Part shown: in pieces, positions 54,931 through 62,975 of the stretch
Layout of the letters: the number at the start of each line of letters is the position of its first letter
Numbering within the stretch: the first letter of the stretch is position 1
Origin: Litorimonas sp046250185
GTDB taxonomy: Bacteria > Pseudomonadota > Alphaproteobacteria > Caulobacterales > Maricaulaceae
Assembly (NCBI RefSeq): GCF_046250185.1
Contig: NZ_CP176469.1
DNA length: 64,000 bases
Direction: 5' to 3' (one strand)
The notes under the pieces: generated by a model
Databases searched by the model: none
Told to the model about the DNA's origin: nothing
Seen by the model: only the letters and a program-made list of their open reading frames with translations
Program-made: the position numbers and the translations under genes

Positions 54931-55776
54931 CTATATACCCTCGCGGCGGGAGAGGAAGGCGAGCCGCTCAAACAAATGCACGTCTTGTTCGTTCTTTAGC
55001 AGCGCGCCGTGCAGAGGTGGGATCATCTTCTTTGGGTCGGTTTCGCGCAACGTCTCTGGATCAATATCTTCTACCAATAAGAGTTTCAGCCAATCGAGCA
55101 ATTCGCTTGTCGACGGTTTTTTCTTCAGGCCTGGCATTTCCCTCACTTCAAAGAAGCGCTTCATCGCAGAGGAGAGTAAGCGGGGTTTAATGTCAGGGAA
55201 ATGGACGTCGACAATCTCTTTCATCGTCTGCTCATCAGGGAATTGGATGTAATGGAAGAAGCAGCGGCGCAGGAACGCATCAGGCAGGTCTTTTTCATTA
55301 TTCGATGTAATGATGATAATCGGGCGCTGCTTGGCCGTGATCGTCTCACCAGTCTCGTAGACATTAAAGCTCATTTTATCGAGTTCGTGCAAGAGGTCGT
55401 TCGGGAATTCAATATCGGCTTTGTCGATCTCGTCGATCAGGAGGATCGGGCGGACATCGGCTTCAAACGCTTCCCACAATTTGCCTTTATTGATGTAGTT
55501 ATTGATATCGTGAACACGGTCATCGCCCAGCTGGCTGTCGCGAAGACGGGCTACGGCATCATATTCATAGAGGCCTTGCTGCGCTTTGGTTGTGGATTTC
55601 ACATTCCACTCCAGCAGCGGCACACCGAGGGCATTGGCTATTTCATGCGCCAGAACAGTCTTCCCCGTTCCCGGCTCGCCCTTGATTAAAAGCGGACGCT
55701 CCAAAGTGATCGCCGCATTGACCGCCATCTTTAGGTCTTGTGTCGCAACGTATTTGTCTGTGCCGGTAAATTTCAT
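54931..55776 (-). CDS. MoxR-family AAA+ ATPase
   Basis: 281-residue AAA+ ATPase. Walker A is GEPGTGKT (residues 33-40), Walker B ILLIDEIDKAD (111-121), and sensor 1 lies in IIIITSNNEKDLPDAFLRRC. MoxR proteins act as chaperones that remodel or insert metals into partner complexes, usually together with a von Willebrand factor A protein encoded next to them. No such partner follows here, since the next gene downstream is a convergent small membrane protein. Confidence 0.9.
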   Translation of the reverse strand: MKFTGTDKYVATQDLKMAVNAAITLERPLLIKGEPGTGKTVLAHEIANALGVPLLEWNVKSTTKAQQGLYEYDAVARLRDSQLGDDRVHDINNYINKGKLWEAFEADVRPILLIDEIDKADIEFPNDLLHELDKMSFNVYETGETITAKQRPIIIITSNNEKDLPDAFLRRCFFHYIQFPDEQTMKEIVDVHFPDIKPRLLSSAMKRFFEVREMPGLKKKPSTSELLDWLKLLLVEDIDPETLRETDPKKMIPPLHGALLKNEQDVHLFERLAFLSRREGI

Positions 55777-55986
55777 CGTGATATGCTCCGCTATGTCTTG
55801 CGTCTTTTAGTGACTACGGACGCTGATACAAGGGCGTTTCACTTTCTGTAGATAAGCTGTTCAAATATGTTGATCAGAATCGTTTCGCGCGATAACACGC
55901 CGCCAATGTAGGGCCGTGGGGGCCCATAGGTTTCTTAGCCAAGGATCTCCACGCCGAGCGTTGCGCCATCAATCGGGGAGATGACT

Positions 55987-56418
55987 ATGGCCGATAAAGA
56001 GAAGAAACGCGTGAAACTCGCGAAGAACTACAAGCCGACGGAATATGAGAAATTCATGAACCCGAAGCAGCAGGAATATTTCCGCCAAAAACTCTTGGCC
56101 TGGAAAGAAGAGATCATTGCGGAAACGCGCAATACGGTGGAATTTCTGCAAGGCGAAAGCGTCAGCCATCCTGATCCCGCTGACATGGCCGCTGCCAATG
56201 CCGACCGTCAGCTAGAACTACGCACCAAAGACCGTCTGCGCAAATTGATCAACAAGATCGACAAAGCGCTGATGCGGATTGAGAACGGCACATATGGTTA
56301 TTGCGAAGAGACGGGTGACCCGATCCGTATTAAACGCCTCGACGCGCGCCCGATTGCGACGCTGTCTATTGAAGCCCAAGAAATGCACGAGCGCGGAGAG
56401 CGTTTGAAAGCGGGCTAA
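55987..56418 (+). CDS. dksA: RNA polymerase-binding transcription factor DksA (single-cysteine type)
   Basis: 143-residue DksA-family protein that acts with ppGpp at the RNA polymerase secondary channel. The coiled-coil tip motif DxxDxA is Asp63-Pro-Ala-Asp66-Met-Ala68. The C-terminal globular region keeps the family shape (YGYCEETGDPI, then ARPIATLSIEAQEMHE) but only one of the four zinc cysteines (Cys106), a form known in alphaproteobacteria. ATG at 55987 is preferred over 55981 because GGGGAG (55975-55980) touches the first ATG but sits 6 bases before the second. Confidence 0.93.
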   Translation: MADKEKKRVKLAKNYKPTEYEKFMNPKQQEYFRQKLLAWKEEIIAETRNTVEFLQGESVSHPDPADMAAANADRQLELRTKDRLRKLINKIDKALMRIENGTYGYCEETGDPIRIKRLDARPIATLSIEAQEMHERGERLKAG

Positions 56419-56438
56419 ATTAACCGATATTGAATATG

Positions 56439-56470
56439 AAAAAGGAGCCCCTTGAGGCTCCTTTTTTTTT
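56439..56470. terminator. Bidirectional terminator between dksA and a DUF885 gene
   Basis: AAAAAGGAGCC (56439-56449), loop CCTTGA, GGCTCCTTTTT (56456-56466) with further T residues to 56470. The A-run on the left arm gives a U-tract on the other strand too, so it can end both the dksA transcript and the convergent DUF885 operon. Confidence 0.9.
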
Positions 56471-56495
56471 GCGTTAAGTGCCGGAAAGCAAGGTC

Positions 56496-58331
56496 TTAGC
56501 CTTTCACTCGCGCGATATATTGCTCGACATTTTCTTCCATAATATTGAGCGGGACGGGGCCGCTCGCGAGGATGACATCGTGGTAATCGCCCAAGTCAAA
56601 CGCATCGCCCAGTTCGGCCTTCGCTTGCTCGCGCAGTTCGACAATTTTGTTCATGCCAATTTTGTAAGCCGTTGCTTGGCCTGGCATCACGATGTAACGC
56701 TCGATCGCCTTGATGCAGTCGCCTTCAGGATTAGGCGTATTGTCAGTGAGATATTTAATTGCCTCCTCGCGCGTCCATTTTTTGTGGTGGAGGCCGGTAT
56801 CGACGACCAATCGTGCGGCCCTCCACAGCTCCATCGCTAGGCGGCCAAAGTCGGAATAAGGGTCTTCGTAAAAGCCCATTTCTTTTGGCAGGAACTCTGA
56901 ATATAAACCCCAGCCTTCGGAATAGGCGGTGAAGCGGCCATATTTGCGAAATTGCGGAATGCCCTCCAATTCCTGACTAATCGCGATCTGCATGTGGTGG
57001 CCTGGAATACCTTCATGATAGGCGAGGGCTTCCATTTGGTAGATCGGCATATCGGCCATGGAGTAGAGGTTAGCGTAGTAATAGCCAGGGCGAGAGCCGT
57101 CTGGTGCGGGTGCGGAATAGAAGGCTTTACCCGCCGATTTCTCGCGGAAGGCCTCCACTGCGCGCACTTCCATAGGCGCTTTGGGAGCGAGGTTGAACGC
57201 TTCTGGAATTCGCGTTTCCATGATGTCGATTAAGTCTGTTGCTTCCTTGAGGTAGCGCGCTTTGCCTTCGGCAGTTTCGGGATAGTAGAACTGTTTATCC
57301 GTCCGTGTGAATTCGAAGAAATCTTGCAAGTCACCCTCAAACTCCACCTCTTTCATGATGTCTTTCATCTCGGCATGAATGCGAGCGACTTCGGACAAGC
57401 CAAGATCGTGAATTTCGTCTGGCGTCATGTCAGTCGTAGTCATCATGCGAAGGCGATATTCATAATACTCATCGCCATTGGGCAATTTCCAAACACCGTC
57501 TTCTGTCGTCGCTTCGGCCTCTTGGCGGCGCATTTCGGTGATGAAATCGGCATAGACAGGGGCCACGTCATTTTTCAACGCCGTGATAGCCTGCTCATAC
57601 AGCGCCTCTTTCTCGGCCTCCGCTAGATCGAGCTTTTCGACCTTTTTTTCAAAATCAGAGAGAAATAGGTTCAACTCATCCGTGTCTTCAAATGGCGCAC
57701 CTTTGAGGATGTTTTCAGCGTCCCCAATGATATAGCCATAGACAAATTTCGGCGGTGCAATACCTTTTTCGAAGCTCCGTTTAGAGTTCTCGATATGCTG
57801 CCCCAGATAATCATCAATCTTGGACAAGCGCGCGACATAGGCCTCCGCATCGGCTTTCGTATCGATTTTGTGCTGATTGACCAAGAAGGTCACAAGGTCT
57901 TTGTGCGGGCCATACATTTGGTGGAAGGTATAGCCGTGGTCATTCCATGCCTCACCGTCCAAACTGCGTTCGGCATTAGTCTCCCAGAGGCGGTAAGATA
58001 GTTGCTCATTATCGCCCAGTGCTTCAAAATCGAAGCTGCTGCGAAGTTCAGCGAGTTGGGCTTTCGTCTCGGCAAGTTGTTTCGCATAAAATTCAGGGGA
58101 CGGGTCATTCCACTCATCCATGCGCTCTTTGATACCGAGGCGTGCTAGGTATTGCGGATATTCCCGCGCATTTTCCATGAAAGTCGCATCAAACCACGCA
58201 TTGAGGCGCTCGCTTTCGGACTGATCTGTCGCTGCGGTCGTTGCGGCTGGCGCATCGGTGTTAGACGATGAGTTTTGAGGCTGGCAGGCGATTAAAGCCG
58301 TGCCGAGAAGTAGAAAGGAAAGTGTACGCAT
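56496..58331 (-). CDS. DUF885 lipoprotein, putative peptidase (second of tandem pair)
   Basis: 611 residues beginning with a lipoprotein signal (lipobox LIAC, then QPQ), so anchored in the envelope. The DUF885 signature YHEGIPGHHMQIAI is at about residues 438-451 and resembles a zinc-metallopeptidase HExxGHH site; the C-terminal PGQATAYKIGM is another family hallmark. Substrate unknown. It starts 5 bases after its paralogue ends and shares with it the sequence around both motifs. The start at 58331 rather than 58367 places the signal peptide at the N-terminus. Confidence 0.88.
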   Translation of the reverse strand: MRTLSFLLLGTALIACQPQNSSSNTDAPAATTAATDQSESERLNAWFDATFMENAREYPQYLARLGIKERMDEWNDPSPEFYAKQLAETKAQLAELRSSFDFEALGDNEQLSYRLWETNAERSLDGEAWNDHGYTFHQMYGPHKDLVTFLVNQHKIDTKADAEAYVARLSKIDDYLGQHIENSKRSFEKGIAPPKFVYGYIIGDAENILKGAPFEDTDELNLFLSDFEKKVEKLDLAEAEKEALYEQAITALKNDVAPVYADFITEMRRQEAEATTEDGVWKLPNGDEYYEYRLRMMTTTDMTPDEIHDLGLSEVARIHAEMKDIMKEVEFEGDLQDFFEFTRTDKQFYYPETAEGKARYLKEATDLIDIMETRIPEAFNLAPKAPMEVRAVEAFREKSAGKAFYSAPAPDGSRPGYYYANLYSMADMPIYQMEALAYHEGIPGHHMQIAISQELEGIPQFRKYGRFTAYSEGWGLYSEFLPKEMGFYEDPYSDFGRLAMELWRAARLVVDTGLHHKKWTREEAIKYLTDNTPNPEGDCIKAIERYIVMPGQATAYKIGMNKIVELREQAKAELGDAFDLGDYHDVILASGPVPLNIMEENVEQYIARVKG

Positions 58332-58336
58332 TATGA

Positions 58337-60181
58337 TTAAGCTCCTGCTTTTGTCTCTTTGATCCAAGTATCGACCATGTCTTCTAATACAGATAGTGGC
58401 ACAGAACCGCTGGCTAAGACAACGTCATGAAACGCCGCAATGTTGAAATCATCGCCGAGTTCCGTTTCGGCCTTCTTTTTCAACTCGCCTATTTTTAGCA
58501 TGCCAATTTTATAAGCGGTCGCTTGACCAGGCCAGACGATGTAGCGGTCAATCTCGGCGCGGATATCGCCTTCGGGATTGGCGATATTGTCGAGGTAATA
58601 TTGCACAGCCTCTTCGCGCGTCCATTTTTTGCTATGAATACCGGTGTCGACGACCAAGCGGGCCGCGCGGAAAATCTCCATCGAAAGCCGTCCGAAGTCA
58701 GAATAGGGATCGGTGTACATACCCAACTCCGCAGGCACAGCCTCGGCATAAAGCGCCCAGCCTTCAATATAGGCCGTGTGACCGCCGAGTGTTCGGAATT
58801 TTGGCAAGCCCTCTAGCTCCATTGCTAAAGCGATCTGCATATGATGGCCTGGAATACCCTCGTGATAAGCCAATGCTTGCTGCAAGAATTTCGGCTGGTC
58901 TTCCATTGTTTTCAGGTTGATATAATATGTCCCGGGTCGAGAGCCGTCCATGGCGGGTAAGTCGTAGAACGCGCCAAAGGCTGTGTCTTCACGAAAAGGC
59001 TCCACGCGTTTGACGATCATATCCGCCTTCGGCTTGATATTGAATAGCGAGCCCGTTCGCGCTTTCATGTCGTCGATAATCTGCGTGGCGTCTTTGATAT
59101 AGGCATCGCGGCCTTCATCCGTATTGGGGTAAACGAATTTCGGGTCTGTGCGCAGATAGGTGAAAAACTCTTGCAACGTACCGTCAAACTCGACTTGTTT
59201 CATGATCGCGCGCATTTCGTCTTGGATGCGAGCGACTTCAGCTAAACCAACTTCGTGGATTTCATCTGCCGTCATATCTGTCGTCGTGTAGTGCTTGAGG
59301 CGGGTGGCGTAATAGTCTTCGCCGTTCGGCAGTTTCCACGCCCCGTCCTCATCCGTTGCCATCGCCGCGTGTGCATCAAACATGGCGAGTAGGGAAATAT
59401 AGGCGGGCTGCACAGAGCCAAGCAGCGCGTCTTTGGCAGAGGTCAAAAGGGCTTCTTTTTCGGAATCTGTCGCATCTGATCCATTAATCTTGGCCTGTAT
59501 ATCGGCCCAAAGCGGACTGTCTTCGGTTGCGTCTTCTTCAAACGGCGCGCCAGAGATCACATTGCGGGAGGCGTCAGAGACTTTAGCATAGACGAATTTG
59601 GGGAGCACCACACCAGCCTCCGCTTGGGCCTGCGCCCGCGCTTCGGCTTGGCCCAGATAGGTCGGGAACTGTGTCAGTCGCGAGATATAATCCTGCGCAT
59701 CTTGTGCCGTTTTAATCTGATGAAAATTAATCATAAAAGACGGCAGATCGCTATGCGGGCCGCTCATATGCTGGAACACATAATCATGATCGCCGACCTT
59801 ATGCGTCGCCAAAGCGTCTTCGGCGGCAAATTCGTATAGCTGGTATGACAGGCGCGTTTGCGGATCGAGGCGGTCAACGTCAAAATCGCGGCGCATTTCA
59901 GTCAGCCACGCCTCCTGCAATGCTGCGCCTTCGTCCAAGGCGAGTTGGGAATTATCATCGAGTTTGGATTGATTATCCTTTTGTCCCAAATATGTTTGCG
60001 TCATGGGGGAGCGGGCAAGTTCGTCCTCATACCGTGCTGCAAACCAAGCATTGAGCGCTTCGCTTTCTTGGCGCACCATTTCGGCGCGGCTCTCTCGGTC
60101 TTGCGCCGTGGGCTGGCAGGCGCTCAACGCTGTCGTCCCCAAAAGAAGTGAGACTGTCATTGCCGTAAGTAATCTGCGCAT
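58337..60181 (-). CDS. DUF885 lipoprotein, putative peptidase (first of tandem pair)
   Basis: 614 residues with a lipoprotein signal peptide (lipobox LSAC, then QPTAQ). Same layout as the downstream paralogue: an acidic N-terminal region, YHEGIPGHHMQIALAME near residue 438, and PGQATAYKIGM near the C-terminus. The two genes form a two-gene operon made by tandem duplication and later divergence. The family is usually annotated as uncharacterised or as prolyl-type peptidase-like; activity is inferred from the HE-x4-HH-like motif only. Confidence 0.88.
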   Translation of the reverse strand: MRRLLTAMTVSLLLGTTALSACQPTAQDRESRAEMVRQESEALNAWFAARYEDELARSPMTQTYLGQKDNQSKLDDNSQLALDEGAALQEAWLTEMRRDFDVDRLDPQTRLSYQLYEFAAEDALATHKVGDHDYVFQHMSGPHSDLPSFMINFHQIKTAQDAQDYISRLTQFPTYLGQAEARAQAQAEAGVVLPKFVYAKVSDASRNVISGAPFEEDATEDSPLWADIQAKINGSDATDSEKEALLTSAKDALLGSVQPAYISLLAMFDAHAAMATDEDGAWKLPNGEDYYATRLKHYTTTDMTADEIHEVGLAEVARIQDEMRAIMKQVEFDGTLQEFFTYLRTDPKFVYPNTDEGRDAYIKDATQIIDDMKARTGSLFNIKPKADMIVKRVEPFREDTAFGAFYDLPAMDGSRPGTYYINLKTMEDQPKFLQQALAYHEGIPGHHMQIALAMELEGLPKFRTLGGHTAYIEGWALYAEAVPAELGMYTDPYSDFGRLSMEIFRAARLVVDTGIHSKKWTREEAVQYYLDNIANPEGDIRAEIDRYIVWPGQATAYKIGMLKIGELKKKAETELGDDFNIAAFHDVVLASGSVPLSVLEDMVDTWIKETKAGA

Positions 60182-60266
60182 AAAGCTGCCCTTTTTGTAA
60201 AATAGCTCTAAAACTTAAGCCATAAATAGGGCAGGTCAAATGCAAAATCTTCGCTAAGGTGAATGG

Positions 60267-62837
60267 ATGACTGAAGTGATTCGAGATGAGGCAGCAGGCG
60301 CGATAGACGCCCGAACACGCACGGGCGGGGGTGGTAGTGCTGTGCTGCACTCTATTCTGATCCTGCTGCTGATCGCGGCTTTGGTGGCATCCATCGTTGT
60401 GGCCGCAATGGCATGGGACCGATTAGGTGCGACAGGGCTGATCTTGGCGGGCGGCGTAGCGGCAGTGAGCGCGATGGGCTTGTTGGGTTTGCACTTGCGG
60501 CGCAAAAACCGCTACCTCGAAGACCTCCGCAATTCAGATCGCGACAATGTCTATAGTAGTGCATTTTTCCGCTCGCCCACGCCCAGCCTGATCGTAGCCG
60601 AAGGCAAGCCTGTTTATGCCAATTCGGCCTATTTTGAGCTGGCCCGTAAATTTAATCTGGATGATGATACAGGCGCGCCGCCCTCTGTTGACCGCCTATT
60701 CTCGCGCGCGGGCAAAGCTGCCGCGAGTGCGATCTTCCGTCTCCACCATATTCACGACACGACGCAGCAAGCCGACGAGCAGATTGATTTGATCCAGACC
60801 GATGGTGACCTGCATCGCTATCACTTGAATGTGCAGCGACTCGAAGGCACGAGACCTGTGTTCCTATGGGAAATCACCGACATCACCCAAGCTGATTTTG
60901 CCGAAGACGCCTTGCTAGCTGAGGCTCCAGTCGGCCTGTTCTCCGTTACCAAGGACGGACGAATTCTGGCGACCAATTCTGTGCTGCAGCGCTGGCTCGG
61001 CGGGGAGGCTAATATGCGGCCTGGCCATATGCGCGATTTTATCGAAAACCCTGATGCGCTTCTGGGCAGCCCCGCAGAACCTGGCCGCGTTGTCCGCACC
61101 GATACACGGCTGTTGACTCGCAAAGGGGTCGTCACGCCCACGATTATGGTTGGCACGTGGCAAGCGTTGAACTCCGGCGATGTCGTTGCCAGCGTCGCGC
61201 TCTATGGCCATTCCAGCATGAGCAAAGCCCCGCCGACGGAATTAACACCCGAGGAAGCCGCCAAACCCAACCTTGCGATTGACCCCAGCCCTGTGCCTGA
61301 CAAAGCTGATTTAGGTATGGCGGCTGCACCTTTGGCCATGCTCGAACTCTCAGGCCCGACCTTGGGCGAGGCCGCGATCCTCTCTGTGAACCCGACATTC
61401 CTGCGCATGAGCGGCGATGCGGCGTGGCAGGACATGACCTTCGGTGATGTATTTGTTCAACGCGATGGGGAGCATCGCTTCCTCCAACTCGCCCCCGCAC
61501 AATGCCTCCCTGACAAGCCCTATGATGCAGACTTGTCCAGCGGCGACGGGAATCCAGATCTGCCTGTCAGCGTTTATATTGTGCCAGACCCCGAAGCGAC
61601 AGACCGCTTTTTCGCCTACATGGTCGATGTCAGCGCACGTAAATCGCTCGAAGCGCAACTGGTCCAGAGCCAGAAAATGCAAGCGATCGGGCAGTTGGCG
61701 GCGGGGGTCGCGCATGACTTTAACAACCTCCTGACTGCGATCCGCTTGAATACTGATGAACTTCTGCAGCGTCACCCTGTCGGTGATCCGTCTTATCCAG
61801 AGCTGCAAAACATCAACTCTACGGGCGCGCGGGCAGCGGCGCTGGTCAAGAAGCTGCTGGCGTTTTCGCGCAAGCAGACCCGCCGCATGGAACGCCTCAA
61901 CGTCACCGATACGCTGTCCGATATGGCGATGACGCTCAAGCAGACCTTAGGCGAGCGCGCCCAGTTGACGATGAACCATGCGCGCGATTTACCTCTGGTC
62001 ATGGCTGATAAAAGCCAGATCGACACGATTCTCATGAATCTGTGCGTGAATGCGCGGGACGCGATGCTAGAGCAGGGCGGGGGAAAGATTGAAGTGAAGT
62101 CGGCCCTCATGCAGCGCAGTGACGCCAAGGATGTGGCGCTCATTGAAGCGCTGCGAACGCTCCCCGGGGACGCCTTTGTTGTCATCTCAGTCTCGGACAA
62201 TGGCACGGGTATGACGGACGAAATCAAGGCGAAAATATTTGAGCCGTTCTTCACGACCAAAGAACAAGGCAAAGGCACAGGCCTCGGCCTCGCCACCGTT
62301 TACGGCATCGTGCAGCAAACAGGCGGCTATCTCGATGTGCAAAGTGAGTTGGGCAAAGGCACAACATTCCGCATATTCCTGCCAGCGGTCGAGCCCGGCG
62401 ATGCGGACGAAATCGTTCATGTCAAAGCGACCCCCGCGCCGCGCAAACCCGCCGATATGGCGGGGCAGGGCAATATACTCTTTGTCGAGGACGAAAGCTC
62501 TGTGCGCGTGATCGCTGCCAAAACACTCCGTCGTCGCGGCTATAACGTCACCGAAGCCGAAGACGGTGAGGAAGCGCTGGAGCTACTCGAAGACGCCAAA
62601 GAGCCGTTCGATTTGATGATTTCTGACGTTGTCATGCCGGGCATGGGCGGGCCAGAATTGCTCAAAGCGGGTCGTGAATTACTCGGCAATGCGCGGATTG
62701 TGTTTATATCTGGCTATGCTGAGGAAGAGTTCTCCGACCTCTTATCCGAGGAGCCAGACGTCACATTCCTGCCAAAGCCCTTCACGCTGGAGCAGCTCGC
62801 CGAGAAGGTTAAAAACGAGATTGGCGAGGCGAAATAA
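60267..62837 (+). CDS. cckA: Hybrid histidine kinase CckA (cell-cycle kinase)
   Basis: 856 residues: two membrane helices (about 27-49 and 54-76), PAS-type sensory regions (about 90-330 and 350-450), a histidine kinase core with His483 in GVAHDFNNLLTAIRLN, ATPase boxes (NLCVNARDAM, SDNGTGM, GKGTGLGLATVYGIVQQTGG), and a C-terminal receiver with phosphoacceptor Asp787 in LMISDVVMPGMGG. This layout and the near-perfect H-box are those of CckA, which feeds phosphate through ChpT to the master regulator CtrA. recA follows 138 bases later, with its own promoter. Confidence 0.92.
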   Translation: MTEVIRDEAAGAIDARTRTGGGGSAVLHSILILLLIAALVASIVVAAMAWDRLGATGLILAGGVAAVSAMGLLGLHLRRKNRYLEDLRNSDRDNVYSSAFFRSPTPSLIVAEGKPVYANSAYFELARKFNLDDDTGAPPSVDRLFSRAGKAAASAIFRLHHIHDTTQQADEQIDLIQTDGDLHRYHLNVQRLEGTRPVFLWEITDITQADFAEDALLAEAPVGLFSVTKDGRILATNSVLQRWLGGEANMRPGHMRDFIENPDALLGSPAEPGRVVRTDTRLLTRKGVVTPTIMVGTWQALNSGDVVASVALYGHSSMSKAPPTELTPEEAAKPNLAIDPSPVPDKADLGMAAAPLAMLELSGPTLGEAAILSVNPTFLRMSGDAAWQDMTFGDVFVQRDGEHRFLQLAPAQCLPDKPYDADLSSGDGNPDLPVSVYIVPDPEATDRFFAYMVDVSARKSLEAQLVQSQKMQAIGQLAAGVAHDFNNLLTAIRLNTDELLQRHPVGDPSYPELQNINSTGARAAALVKKLLAFSRKQTRRMERLNVTDTLSDMAMTLKQTLGERAQLTMNHARDLPLVMADKSQIDTILMNLCVNARDAMLEQGGGKIEVKSALMQRSDAKDVALIEALRTLPGDAFVVISVSDNGTGMTDEIKAKIFEPFFTTKEQGKGTGLGLATVYGIVQQTGGYLDVQSELGKGTTFRIFLPAVEPGDADEIVHVKATPAPRKPADMAGQGNILFVEDESSVRVIAAKTLRRRGYNVTEAEDGEEALELLEDAKEPFDLMISDVVMPGMGGPELLKAGRELLGNARIVFISGYAEEEFSDLLSEEPDVTFLPKPFTLEQLAEKVKNEIGEAK

Positions 62838-62843
62838 ATAATT

Positions 62844-62858
62844 GTTCGCAATTTGTTC
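62844..62858 (+). promoter_or_regulatory. LexA operator 1 upstream of recA
   Basis: GTTCGCAATTTGTTC is a perfect GTTC-N7-GTTC site 118 bases before the recA start. It begins 6 bases after the cckA stop codon and lies upstream of or over the -35 region. Confidence 0.85.
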
Positions 62859-62876
62859 TTTTTACTTGCACGGGCG

Positions 62877-62891
62877 GAACGAATGTGGAAC
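62877..62891 (+). promoter_or_regulatory. LexA operator 2 upstream of recA
   Basis: GAACGAATGTGGAAC is a perfect GAAC-N7-GAAC site, in the opposite orientation to operator 1 and starting exactly 33 bp after it (about three helical turns). A TTGCAC -35-like hexamer (62866-62871) lies between the two, so operator 2 would cover the promoter spacer and -10. Confidence 0.8.
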
Positions 62892-62975
62892 AAGATGTTA
62901 ACGGCAGTCCGATTGCAGCCGTCACTTTAAGCAGATCTCCGAAGGGCTCCGGATATCGAAATTGGAGTAGAGTTC

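Noticed and set aside
55872..55885. GTTC-like half-site in the moxR-dksA gap as a possible LexA operator
   Set aside because: The second half does not match GTTC, so it falls short of the operators seen at lexA, recA and the sidA-like gene.
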